Source of the DNA: Synchiropus splendidus
Lineage: Eukaryota; Chordata; Actinopteri; Syngnathiformes; Callionymidae
Assembly: GCF_027744825.2 (NCBI RefSeq)
Contig: NC_071334.1
Location: 36,177,937-36,241,936, forward strand
DNA: 64,000 bases
Reading direction: 5' to 3'
This document shows, piece by piece, positions 24,458 through 39,901 of this stretch. Below the pieces are notes generated by a model, which was not told the DNA's origin, searched no databases, and saw only the letters and a program-made list of their open reading frames with translations. Every line of letters begins with the position of its first letter. The stretch's first letter is position 1. The translations under genes and the position numbers were made by a program.

Positions 24458-27400
24458 TCACAGCACTGTCTCCTCCCTCCGCCACTCTGATTCTTCACTC
24501 TGTGATGATTCACTCTGGTTGTGTTGACTCTCCGCCATTGCCATCACTTTCTGTTCGAGTCGCCACACGTGCTCGCGGTATTTCCTGCGAAGGTGTCGGT
24601 ACGCGCTCAAAGCTTTACTGTAAAAAGGAGCATAAAAATGAATCTCATGTCTGAGGAGGCTCAACCGTCAGATTTCTGGTTGTTAACCTGTGAGCATGTG
24701 TGAGGCGAGCGATCTGATCTTCACCGTTGCATCTGTTGGGAGCACTGTCCGAGTCACGCACAAGAGCCATTCTCCTCTTCATTACTTGTTCTCTGAAGCA
24801 CAAGGTTGTAGAGGGAAGGAGAACACTATGTGAAGGAGGAGCGATGGCTGAGGGTCAGTGGAGAGAAGACCTCGTTCCTAAGCAACAGAGGCAGCTCAAG
24901 GTTCAACCACTTTAGTACAGTAACATTCATCTGTTGCGCAGCTTGAGAATTGGCTTCTCTTGTCTGTTGCTGAGAAACAACTTGGGTCAGAGAGTTGTCC
25001 CTTGTTGAAGGTCTAAGTTTATCAGGCCTCCCCATGTTTCTATAGATGTGAGGAATAAACAGAAACGTTCCTTGGATGACAACATAGAGAGAGGCAACAA
25101 ACAGAAGGGAGGAGTTCAAACTGAAGAAGGCAAGCCAGATGAAGGCCTGAGAAGAGGGAGGTAGGAGCAACCAGTAAGGATGGGATGAAGACAGTGTGCC
25201 AGTAGTGAGAAATAAAGACTAGGAAGGTTGCTGAGGAATGAGGTGAGAAGCAAGGGGGGTAGGGGAGCTGCAGTCAATAAGAATCAGAGAGGGTGGATGG
25301 TGAGAAAGAGAGAAGGCTAGAGAGGTACAAGGTGAGAGTAGGGAGGTGAGTATCGACAAGGAGGAAGTAGTGAAGGAACAAGTAGTGTAGGAAGGTGGGT
25401 GACAAGAAACAAGGAGGATGCTTGAGTCAAAGAGACTGGATGTGAGAATGTGAAGAGTAAATAGCCAAAGAAGAAGACATGTTACTCATAAGAGGAGTAA
25501 ATGTGCAGGGTAGGACGGGGGAAACAGTGTTGGATGGTGGTACAGTGGCAAGAAAGTAGCAAGGTAGGAAAAAAAACTATCAAGCAGGACTCACCTGTGT
25601 AGGACGGCCTGCAGCGTCAGGATGGGTCGACACTCGTACAGCCTCTGAAACATTGGACAGGAGGTGAAACAGTAAGTACAGTAAGATCAGTTTGACTTCA
25701 GTGTAAAACGGCGTTATTATTGTTATTATTATTGTTATTGAGTGAGCTGCTCTCTTGTAAAGGAGTTTTGGACCGTTGAATGAATGTGTGCTGCAGCAGG
25801 AGGAACTGAAATATCTGTGCCGCCTGCAGGGATGCCGTACTGGGGCTGTGTGATTTCCCTGGTGTCAGGTCCATATTTGACTCAGTCACAGAGCGGACTC
25901 ACTCCCTCGAGCCGGTGTCACCTTGAAAGTGGAAATCTGTCCTCTACCTGTTGTTCAGTCCTGCCGGCCTCCTGCTCCTCCTCAGCGTTTTCAGGCTCCA
26001 ACACTCCAGATGTTCCAGTCACTTTCCGGGCCATCAAAGTCCACTCCAGACACCTCAGCTCCTTCTCTTTGAGGTGGACTAATGCTCGCAGGTCCGATAT
26101 TTCCTCCTGAACAAAACCATCACAACGAGTCAAATGAGACATGCAGACATGTGGCAGAAAGCCTGGACATGATGTGACAGCACAAGACTCTTCATCGTCA
26201 ACCACAAAACACTTGTTTCTGTGAGCTCATTCATTAAAATGATTTGCAATAACAACTGCACTCCACCTGTACTCTGAAGAGGTATTATAACTAAACACAA
26301 GTGTGTCTTTGCAACCAACACACACAAAACAAGACACCGCAGCATCACCCACCCTGGCCGAGACAAGCTCACAAACCAGCTTCTCTCTCCTCCCTTCGGC
26401 CGGTCTGGTGAGTTCCTGAGTCAAGCTGCTGGCCCTGGAACCACAATCTGAGCTCATTTGGCCCTCCACGGCTGCCAGGTTGAGTTTTGGGATGCAAAGA
26501 GCAGCACGCTCTCTCTTCAGACGATCTAGCTGCCGCAGGAGAAAAACCTCTCGTTCTGCTGACTCAGGGTTTCTGTGAATAATCGAAAATAAAGTTGTTG
26601 AACTTCAAGCCTCCTTCGCTCACAAACTGGTGCCTCAAGGTTTATGACATTGCCCTTCCCTCCTTTGTGTTATCATTACAATTGTCAATAGAGTAAACAT
26701 TTTAAATCATTGCACTTTTCATAGCTGTTCTGAATGAAATGAAATGGAAGATGTTGAGAATTGTATTCACTCCAGTGTATAATGCATAACATTTGTTTAC
26801 TCCAACAACCCAACATAACAGATACTGTCACGGCTTAACATTGCATCAAGGTTTCACACAGGCTAGTTGTGTTGCTTTACGTCTGTGTTCATTAAGAAAT
26901 AGAAAGTACGTTCACTCTTCTTAATCAAATGAAAGTCACAGTATCAAATATAAATCTATAGAAACCCAGGATGAATGAAAGGAGCCATTAATAGTTGAGG
27001 TGGAGATGAGCTTGAGTTCGGACAAATGGAGATGGCAACGGCAAGTCGACATAATCAACTATAATCTATTATGAGACTCTGGGGCCATTGGGAACTATTG
27101 AAAAGACATTTTGAGTAATTAAAATGTTACCTTTCAAAACAGCACTCACATGGAAAACTATACCACTGTTCACTATTTTCAACAATGCAATGAGACGAGT
27201 CTTGTCTTCATCAACCTGCACACATCACATGCTGACAAGGTGACTGGTCCTCAGATAGTTGTGACTCGTCGACTGTCAATATGTTGACAATTTAACACAT
27301 GACTAGTAGTGGTCTGATCTCCGTGATGCCGGCGGTGGAAGGATAAGTTCTGCAGTATTCGTTCATTCAGTGTTGGTGCTTCTTCAATCTGAGAACATTT

Positions 27401-30400
27401 GCAAATTCTACAAAGTTTTCCAGATCGTCGACAATGGCACCTTCGTCGCTGAGTCAATACTCCACAGGAGACAGCAGTGGCTTAACTGAGTTCACATTGA
27501 CAGTAACTGAAAATAACTTGAGCCATGTTAGAAGAACCACCTGGCATGACATTTCAAAATAAACTAGCCATTCAAAAGATCACTCCGCCTTTAATGGATC
27601 GCGTCACTGCAGCTCTGCTTCCTGATCTGTCAGGTGTGCACTATGGGAGGGACAGAGGGTCATTCAAAATGCGCATGTGGAGAAGCTGATGGTCTTACAA
27701 AAACACATGGGTCAAAAATATTAATGGTCACGACAGTTAACTCGTTTTTAATGAAAATCATTAAGTGGTAAGGGAATTTTTGAGGGCTGTTTGAGGGTAC
27801 AAAAACAGCCCTAAGCATTGAGTGAGGTCTCACCTCTGGCCTCCAGTACAAAGAGTCTCTTCAGCGCCACCTGCAGTTGAGAAGGAGGTGGAGATCTCTT
27901 CAGTGTCCGTCTGGCTGATATGAACCAACAGATCATTGGGCTGCGGCTCCTCACAAACCTCTAATGACATGTTAAAAAACAAAAGCACATGAGTTAAGAC
28001 ATGAGGCCACAATCATAGTGAGGTACAAACAAGATGGAGAAGGGAGTTCAAACACCTGCTCTGTGAAGGCTTCCATGCTGCTTCTTGGCATCATAGAGAG
28101 CCAGCAGCTCATCGTAGACCTCCTCACTCTGCCCACTGCGCACCAAAACAACTTCAGCTAAATCCTCCAGCAATGCACTGATGAGTTTGTGCTTCAGATG
28201 TATACCAGTGTCTGAGCGCAGCCTGCAAGGCGGAACAGTCCGACTCCAGTCGCTTCACTGTCATGAGCAGCTGATCTGACTCAGCTCTCTTCCTATCCAT
28301 AGCTGCAGTAAGACGCTCGTTCCTGCACTTGAGTTTCTCCACGTATCTGAGCCACCAGATGAAAGACTCACAATGATGTTGTTCCAATGTTTACTTTGAC
28401 TTGCCCAGAATACTGATACGCCTCGATGGTCATACTGACCTGGTAAGTCGCTCCATCTCCCCGTCTGGGTTGATGGGACATGGACTTCCTGAGTGAAGGG
28501 ACCCCATAGAAGAGCCATCCCCTCCCACTGATGAAAGTGGCGCTGCTCTGGCTGATTTCCTGAAGATCAGGGGAGAATTTGGAACAGACTGGGAGGTCCA
28601 GTCTGGAGGGAGAGGAACGGCAGCATGTCTGTAGGACGGAGAAACACTGCCTGATCTCCAGGCCCAGTGATGACCAGCTGGCTGGTGGACAAGAGCACAT
28701 GAAGCAGAGAGTCGCCAGACATGACTTGTTATGAAGCACTGGTGAACGTTGTCACCTTGTTCCGTTCCTCCTCCATCACGCAACGCTCTGCCTCCCTCTG
28801 CTGACTCTGTGAGGAACTTCTGAGTCGAGTCCCCTGATCCAGACTCTCTTGCTGTAGCGTTGGTAAACTAGGACATGAAATCCCAAATTCTCTCTCCATA
28901 TCCTCCAAAATCTGAAAAAAAAAAACATTTTGAGCATTCACTGCTAAATCAATTACTGACGACGCCCTAATTTCACATATCTATTCTTTTACTTTAGAAG
29001 TAATGCCATGCTGCTACCTGAGTTTCTTTCATATTTAAACTCAAAATCTTGAATAAGTATTTTGGCAAAGCTAAGGTACAGTGAGCTGAATATTTCACCT
29101 GGGACGTCTTAGTCCAGCTGTCCTGCGCTGCTCTTAGATGCTCTCTGTGCTTGTCTTGGTCGGACAAAGCAAGGGGGACAGCCCAGGACCTTCTACACTG
29201 GATGGAGTCCTCCACGGCAGATATAGCGTCCTGTAGGTTGCACCAAACAACGCCGCCTGGTGGTGCTTAAAGACAGGCGCAATACAGTTTGTGAACAAGT
29301 TGTTCTTCGTCATTGCGAGCTGTTCCAACCTCTATGTTTGGATGACGAGTCAGATTTCTTCTCAGGGCCGCATCGGGAGAGTCTGTGAGACAGCAGGTCT
29401 GGGAAGAGTGGACTGGATGGCCTGGGTGTACTCGAGTCACCAGAGTCACTGAACAAGGACAGAGCAAGAAAAAGTAGTGAGTGGACCAGGTAGAGAGAGA
29501 AAGCAAAAATGAATATGGTCGTGGTTATGAGGACAAGATGACCTGCATCAATCAAGCTCAATAAGCTGCAGGGAGTATACCTGACTTCTCTCAACTCAGA
29601 GCTTGTCAAGTAGAATGATACAAATGAAGGATGGGGTGTGTAAATACCTTTGTTTAGATATTAAGTCCAACATATCTTTTGTCAGAATCAGTGATTAAAT
29701 GAGGCAGCATTACAAGACCTGTGCTGCGTCCCTCCTGTCTGTATCACCTTGGAGCTTTGAGAGACCCCATCTTCTTGTTGACCTCTGCGATGATGCTGAG
29801 CAGCATCCTGACCTCTGCCTCGCACTGAGCCAGCTCCGCGGCAGATGGCTCCTCCTGGTGCAGATTCTTGTAGTTGTCCGGGCTCATCATCTCCTTCTCG
29901 CACCCTAAACCAGTGTCCAAGCTGTTGCATCTGACCCGGCCAGATTCCTGCACAACCATGGTGGATGGATCAATCACGGCACCTTCGCCACGATGACGCT
30001 TCTATGTTTATAGAAGTCTCCATGAGCTCCTGGTGTTTTGGAAAGCTATTGTTTGGTGCAGCGGAAAAGGGTGGAAACTAAAACATCCTGCGATCCCACT
30101 TCCTGCTCTGCAAATATTTGTGGATCAAACTTGTTATACACAAAGAATGTCAGCGGAATTCCAAACCACATAAATAGCCCTCATACTTTGCATTGTGATG
30201 CCATCATATGTCCAAAAGTCTAAAATTCTATCCATCAGAGCTCAAACACTGATGAGAAAATTGTGGTTGTGACAGTCTGACACATTGTGTCTTCACTGTT
30301 TAGCTTTAATTACAATGTGATAGTGATCAAGACTTGACTGAAGACTAGTGTCACAACCAATCAAAGCATGCAACGGCAACAACCCACAGTATGGCTGGAA

Positions 30401-30484
30401 AAATCAACATAACAGTCTGCATTAAGCTAGTGAGAAAATCTCTACCTGGAGCTGCGTGTCTTAACGGCTGAAACTCACCTCCAT
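24458..30484 (-). CDS. ushbp1: Usher syndrome 1C (harmonin) binding protein 1, MCC-family coiled-coil protein
   Basis: USHBP1 (MCC2) is a paralogue of the coiled-coil scaffold MCC and binds harmonin. Coding exons on the minus strand are 29748-30001, 29330-29448, 29099-29256, 28756-28911, 28440-28681, 28206-28346, 28056-28135, 27834-27960, 26353-26572, 25948-26106, 25595-25644 and 24458-24617, all phase-compatible. MCC-like landmarks in order are LLSIIAEVNKKMGSL, LQDAISAVEDSIQCRR, ILEDMEREFGISCPSL, ESDCSALQAAL, SEEVYDELLALYDAKKQ, VFLLRQLDRLKRERAAL and WRLEQKVMAMAE. The C-terminus EETVL is a class I PDZ ligand, consistent with harmonin binding. The start is uncertain. A 6-bp coding exon (ATGGAG, 30479-30484) before a strong GTGAGT donor joins in phase to 30001 and gives 623 residues. 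The ATG at 29957-29959, in a strong ACCATGG context, gives 607. Human USHBP1 is about 700 residues. It is head-to-head with babam1, as in human. Confidence 0.88.
25190..25590. other. Purine-rich tract in the last ushbp1 intron
   Basis: The plus strand is strongly enriched in A and G (repeated GAGAGGT, AGGAAGG and GGAGGTGAG motifs) with no reading frame of interest. This lies in the 24618-25594 intron and looks like low-complexity intronic sequence. Confidence 0.6.
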
Positions 30485-30716
30485 CCTCTCTCCAACTCTT
30501 GCTGCACTTACTCGCCCACTATAACCCTTTAGTTCTTCTAGTTTTCTGCTCAACAGGCTCTCTGGTGAGCCTGCTCCCCGTTTGCTGTGATGAATGAAGT
30601 CAGTGGAAAACCCACGGAGTGACTAGGAATGGGTGGGGATGGCTTACTGTCTCCTTTCCTGTTTTGACCACATTCTGCGTCCCTGTGTAGACACTTTCTC
30701 ACGCACAACCAAGCTG

Positions 30717-30818
<102 letters not shown>

Positions 30819-31021
30819 TGTTAATTTCGATTCTATATTTTACATACATGTCTTTACATTACATTACATACATACATATTACATACCAGCGAATGCACCA
30901 ATTCATCTCACAACTTAAAGTGGTTGAAAAAGCAGCAGACGAAAGAAAAAATACGAAAATACGTTGGAACTTCAGTCCACTCGCAATACCCACAATGCAC
31001 TTCGGTTTCAAGTGCGGAAGT

Positions 31022-31123
31022 AGTCGAATCAAAACAAACGCCGCTCTACGGTTTTACGCCTTCAACAACTTTCAATGTGTTTGACATAATTCAAAACGTG
31101 AATTAAACAAAGCTTCAAACCAG
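31022..31123 (+). other. Probable 5' non-coding exon of babam1
   Basis: A strong donor CAG|GTGAGAAAG occurs at 31121-31132, downstream of the ETS and ZNF143-like motifs. The next acceptor before the babam1 ATG is TTCATTCTCAG ending at 31987. This implies an intron 31124-31987 in the 5' UTR. The transcription start is not known, so the left edge is approximate. Confidence 0.5.
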
Positions 31124-32001
31124 GTGAGAAAGTGGGTTTCTCGAAGGCACACATTCTAAAAATCCATTCTTTCATTAATGATGGAGCCATTATTCCTGGA
31201 TAGTCGGTTAAGTGCTAACAGTTAGCTACATAGTAGCGTTTTCAGTTTCCAACCGAATTGGTGGTTTTATGTCCATAAGGTATCGTGTAAAAATATAAAA
31301 AAAATGTTTCTGACTCGCTGCTTACTGCAAGAAACCGGGTAGAACGGTTCAAAACACCGGTGTATTTATATGCGTTCCTGGGATGGGCGATCATTGAATC
31401 ACTTGACTGGCAAGTGAAAGCGGAATATATATTATTCTGTGTGGATGCGGGTGAACTTTCTGCCAATGCAAGTTTTAAGACTCTAGATCTCTATCGTTGA
31501 ATCGTGTAAATGTTCGATTGAAAAGACATGCAACGCAACATGATTTTTTTTAGTATACAGGTAATCTGCATGTACAACTGTAAAATATTATGAGCGATAC
31601 GAGAAACAAGCAACTGGTTAAATACAAACTATTAAACATATATGGCTTCAATTTCAAAATGAATGAGAGTATCTGAGCTGCAAACCTATATTACCCTTCA
31701 ATTAGACTGAACTGTCCCTATAAAGTGGCTAAACTAAACAACAGCATTTTGTTAACACATGTGAAGGATGATCCCATATGGTTGTCTTCTGGTTGTATTT
31801 TGAAAAGCATGTATGCGTTGTTTGTAGAAACAAAAACAATAGTAGTGATTTTTACTGAGGTTATACGTGAAGTCTCTGCATTTTGCTCTTTTTTGGTTAA
31901 AGTATGAGGTACACACTATACAGATAAATGACGATACGAACGTTGTGTTACCGTTTTGCCCGAGTCATTTTCTACTTTCATTCTCAGCATACCAACTCTT
32001 C

Positions 32002-35000
32002 ATGGAGACTCCTGATCCTGGCCCAGCAGATGGGGAGGAGCGTCCAGTGGAGCTGCGACCGCGGACTCGCTCGAACCCAGAAGGTGCTGAGGACCGCCGC
32101 AGCAGCACCGGGAGTCTTGGAGGCAACGGAAGTCCGAGCATGTCTCAGCCTGCGGTTGGCAGTCGTGTGGAAGGTGAGGGTGAAGCCTCCACCAGTGAAA
32201 GTCTTCCCAGCTCCACCACGACCACCCCGGTGAATTCCGTCGCTGCACAATCCGCCCCGCCGGCCACTGCAGTGAGTGCAGCCAGCGCATCAATGCCGCT
32301 TCCTCTTGCATCTACCAAAGAAAGACCAAAACCCATACCACTGCAGCCCACTCTGCCCTCAGCAACTCCCCCATCAGCTGAATACCAGCTCAGAGTCCCC
32401 CGTGTTAATTGTCCCGAGAAAGTGGTACGTACGTTTGTGTTATCTTCATGAGCTAGAGAGTTCTTTCTCCAAATCATGTTCTATCGCGACAGATCATCTG
32501 CTTAGACCTGTCTGAGGAAATGTCGCTGCCAAAGCTTGAGTCTTTTAATGGGTAAGTTTTGAGTGCCTGAACTATAATTCCTTGACTCTCACTGTATGAA
32601 CCTACTTGATCTCAGCTCTAGAACAAACGCACTGAACATCTCCCAGAAGATGATTGAGATGTTTGTCAGGACCAAACATAAGATTGACAAGCGGCACGAA
32701 TTTGCTCTGGTGGTGATTAATGATGACGCTCTTTGGGTGAGTTTTGCAGGGAATCATCTGTTACTCATACAAACAGAATTGTGTCTGTTTCTAAGCTTTC
32801 AGGGTTCACGTCTGATCCCAGAGAACTCTGCAGCTGTCTCTATGACCTAGAGACCAACGTATGCGAGTCATTCAGTATCCTTTTCCCACAATCGAACAAA
32901 TGTTCAACAAATTGCACTGCTCACGAAAAGCTAAGACTTCAGCCTTAACACTTCGCTCTAGATCTGGAAGACCTCCTCAACGTCATGTAAGTGTCAAGAG
33001 GACATATTTACTTCCCATGAACTGAAAAAGTTTACACTTCATGCAGTGTTTCCCCGAGAATTGTGCAGGTCATACAATATGCCTTAGATTAGTGAGATGT
33101 TAACTCATTAAAAAATAAGTGGATTGTGGAGACGGTGAGGACACAGGGACCTGTACATGCAGTGGGGACAAAAAGTATTCAGACAACCATCAATTGTGCA
33201 AGTTCTCCGCCTGTAATCTTCACCATAGGTACACTTCAACTATGAGTGACAAAAAAAATCACATTGGTTGATTTTTAAAGAATAAGTAATTGATTTTTAA
33301 AGGGTAATAAGTATTTGTTCAACGTCAAAAAGTCAAAAGTTCATGCCAATACTTTGGTCTATAGCCTTTAACCAGGTTTTCACACACTGTTGCCTGTATT
33401 TTGGCCCAGCCTTCCATACAGATCGCCTCAAGTGTAGTGATGTTTTATGGCTGTCATTGGGCAACATGGACCTTGAACTCCCTCCAAAGATTTTCAATCC
33501 AGTTGAGATCTGGAGACTGACTTGGTCACTCCAGAGCCTTCAAATGCTTCTTGCAAAACCACTCCTTTGTTGCCTGGGCAGTACAGTATGTTTAAGGTTA
33601 TTGTCATGCTGAAAGATGCAGCCAGGTTTCTTCTTCAAAGCCCTTGCTGATGGAAGAAGGTTTTCACTCGAAGTCTCGCAATACCTTGCCCCATTCATCA
33701 GACCTTTAGCTAGGACTTTGAAACAGGGTGTTAAAAAGCCACGCCTCTAACCCATAACCCCGCACCCAGCCCATTCCCCTCTCGACACTACTCTACAACT
33801 TGCTTTGTAAAAAACAAGCTGTAAACATCTATTTGTATACAAAAATAACTTTATATGAAAGCAAACACAGAGTAGCTGTTGCCATAATAAAAAACTTTCA
33901 GATGCAGGAATCCCATGGGCAGTTGTTTTAACTAGCTGACCCTGATTAATTAAAAAAACAAACATATTTTTATAATGATTATTTCCCTCACTACAAGATA
34001 AATGTCTACAGTTATGTTCATCTTCTTTTATATATATTTATGCAAGATAAGCATACAGTTGTATCTGTTGTGTATCTGTATTCTCAACCTTCACACATTT
34101 AAGGACTCATTCATCCATTCAAACTAAATGTATTTGAAGGCTTGCTTCTTGATTAAATAAATAGAACCACGTGAATTTTGATTCCTGTTAAGCTATTTTG
34201 CTTGCTGTGTAATGTGCAGCGAACTGCAGAGCACTGAAAAAATGTGGAGCTCACTGACAAATCGGAAACAGTCTTATGTATACAAGCCCTTCCCCATATT
34301 ATGTCAAATGTCAATCATTTAAGATCGACACAAAAAAGGCCCCTAGTATGTATCAGTTGGGATATCAGTTCTGCATGCTGTGTCATCTGACCCTGGTAAG
34401 TATGCCGGCCCGCCTGCCCCTGACTTATGGCTATGGAACAGACCGGACTTGAAAAATGATTGTTGGCAAAGCAGTGAAAATGTAAATTTTGTGTTGCAGT
34501 CGTCAGAAAATTGAGCTGCCATCAATGGAGAACGTTCAGACAATCCCTCCTCCATACGTGGTGCGAACTGTGCTCATCTACAGCCGCCATGCCGGCACTT
34601 TACAATTTAATCCCTCTGAGGCAGTAAATGTAAGTATGATACCATAATCCTCAGTTAATGTCACAAAGAATCAACACCGAGTAAGACTTTAAGCACATCT
34701 GTCTGCCTTTTTCTTCCCCATGAGATTGAGCATTCTAGGTCCCTTTTGCCAAATATGTACTATCATATGTGGTCCACTTGTCAGATGTACCTTTGATTTT
34801 CGAATATGGGACCCTTTATTGAATTGTAGTTTTGGCTTATAATTTACCCATAAAATGTTTTTCCTAAAGTACACATCAGTGTGAGAATAGTCAGAGAGGA
34901 GGAAGAAGATTTCATTTCTAAAGAAAAGCCATTTGCAGTTTTACAGTTCCAGATATTTCTTTGTTATCTTTGAGGCAATGGTTTAAAGGCACGATTTTTT

Positions 35001-35429
35001 AGGGTAAATATATTACAGTGGTTCATGCATGTAAATCTGTTTGTGTATGATACTATGAATGACATTTACTTGTCATGCTACAGAAAATGCTGCAGTCACC
35101 ATACTTCTACTTCGACGTGGTTTATCTTCACAATGGTGTGGATGATCAGGGCGATGAGACGAGCTGGAGGGTCAGTAGAGAAACTTCTTTTGCTTCATTG
35201 AGCTCACTAACAAATCCTCCATCTGCAGGACAACTACACCTCCTTCTGTAACCTGGACTCTAAGGGAATGTGCTACCGCTACGAGGTTTCTCTGTGCGGT
35301 CCAGCTATTGAGCTGCACAACTGCATGGCCAAACTCTTGGCACATCCTCTCCAGAGGCCCTTCCAGAGCCACGCATCCTACAGCCTGCTGGAGGGGGACG
35401 AGCCCCAGGATGTCGAGGCCACGGTCTAG
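32002..35429 (+). CDS. babam1: BRISC and BRCA1-A complex member 1 (MERIT40/NBA1)
   Basis: BABAM1 is the scaffold subunit of the BRCA1-A (nuclear, DNA-damage) and BRISC (cytoplasmic) K63-deubiquitinase complexes. Coding exons are 32002-32424, 32493-32551, 32616-32736, 32796-32874, 32962-32986, 34500-34629, 35084-35170 and 35229-35429. All phases fit, giving 374 residues; human has 329. The N-terminal part keeps [15 protein letters not shown] and [11 protein letters not shown], then carries a longer Ser/Thr/Ala/Pro-rich disordered stretch than human. The VWA-like domain follows: [75 protein letters not shown] and [17 protein letters not shown]. The BABAM2-binding end contains [18 protein letters not shown] and stops at VEATV, as in human. 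Exon 5 is only 25 nt. Intron 5 (32987-34499) contains a Tc1/mariner fossil. AATAAA for this gene is at 35770. Confidence 0.96.
33157..33735 (-). mobile_element. Tc1/mariner transposon fossil in babam1 intron 5
   Basis: The left edge reads CAGTGGGGACAAAAAGTATT, a typical Tc1-type terminal repeat, followed by AATTGTGCAAGTTCTCC and ATAGGTACACTTCAACTATG from the same end. From about 33370 to 33700 the sequence is antisense to the C-terminal half of a Tc1-like transposase. The reverse complement gives the [11 protein letters not shown] motif (PDLNPIENLW class) and the CWVFQHDN-type region in decayed form. The middle of the element and the other terminal repeat are missing, so this is a deleted, inactive copy inserted opposite to babam1. 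Confidence 0.85.
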
Positions 35430-35769
35430 AGCTGAATTTGCACACTGGAAAACTGCAGTGCACATCCAGCTTGTCTTTCTCACAAGTCGCCATCCAGTAC
35501 ATGGCAAAATCACCACAATTGGGTGCCAACTCACCTTTTTTGTGATGCTGTTGATTCAACATTGCACAGCTCCCATCAGATCTGAATTGGAACTTACATT
35601 TCTGATAGTCGGCTTCTCATGTTATGGGCTGCAGTGTTACTCATTTGTGGGTCAGTCTGCAGCATTGATTATTTTTCTCTGAATGCCAAGAAAGTTGGAC
35701 TCATGTCTCAAGTCAAGCTGCATTTAAACCTCTGTACATACAACTGTTTTAAAATGTTTCTGAACATTG

Positions 35770-35775
35770 AATAAA
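35770..35775 (+). terminator. Polyadenylation signal of babam1
   Basis: Canonical AATAAA 340 bases after the stop codon, followed by a TGTTTATTGGG stretch. This is the first such signal downstream. Confidence 0.65.
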
Positions 35776-35794
35776 AACATGTTTATTGGGAATT

Positions 35795-39690
<3,896 letters not shown>

Positions 39691-39697
39691 AGCAGCA

Positions 39698-39705
39698 TTT
39701 ATAAA
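39698..39705 (+). promoter_or_regulatory. Possible TATA box of plvap
   Basis: TTTATAAA occurs about 200 bases before the plvap ATG, and a GGAAG-type ETS core (CCTTCC at 39712-39717 on this strand) follows within the expected start region. Position and motif are suggestive only. Confidence 0.3.
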
Positions 39706-39901
39706 CATGGACCTTCCTCACAGCCATTGTTTACATTCATCCTTCCATGCTTTTGCGCAGTGAAGGTTGCCATCTCACCTTTGGGTTCTTCTCGAAGCTC
39801 CAGTTTCCCACAGTGGAGGTGCCCTAGGGAGGATTTTCAGCAGCCAATTTTCTCGATCGAGGTCGTCCAAACCCACTGCCACAATTTCTCCCCCAACTGC
39901 C

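Noticed and set aside
27251..27457. Basic Cys/Arg-rich open frame in the long ushbp1 intron
   Set aside because: It has no paired splice sites in phase with flanking exons and no recognised family.
28154..28206. Read-through of ushbp1 exon 6 to a stop at 28154
   Set aside because: A 70-nt GT-AG intron (28136-28205) restores the MCC-like SEEVYDELLAL sequence, so no frameshift or truncation is needed.
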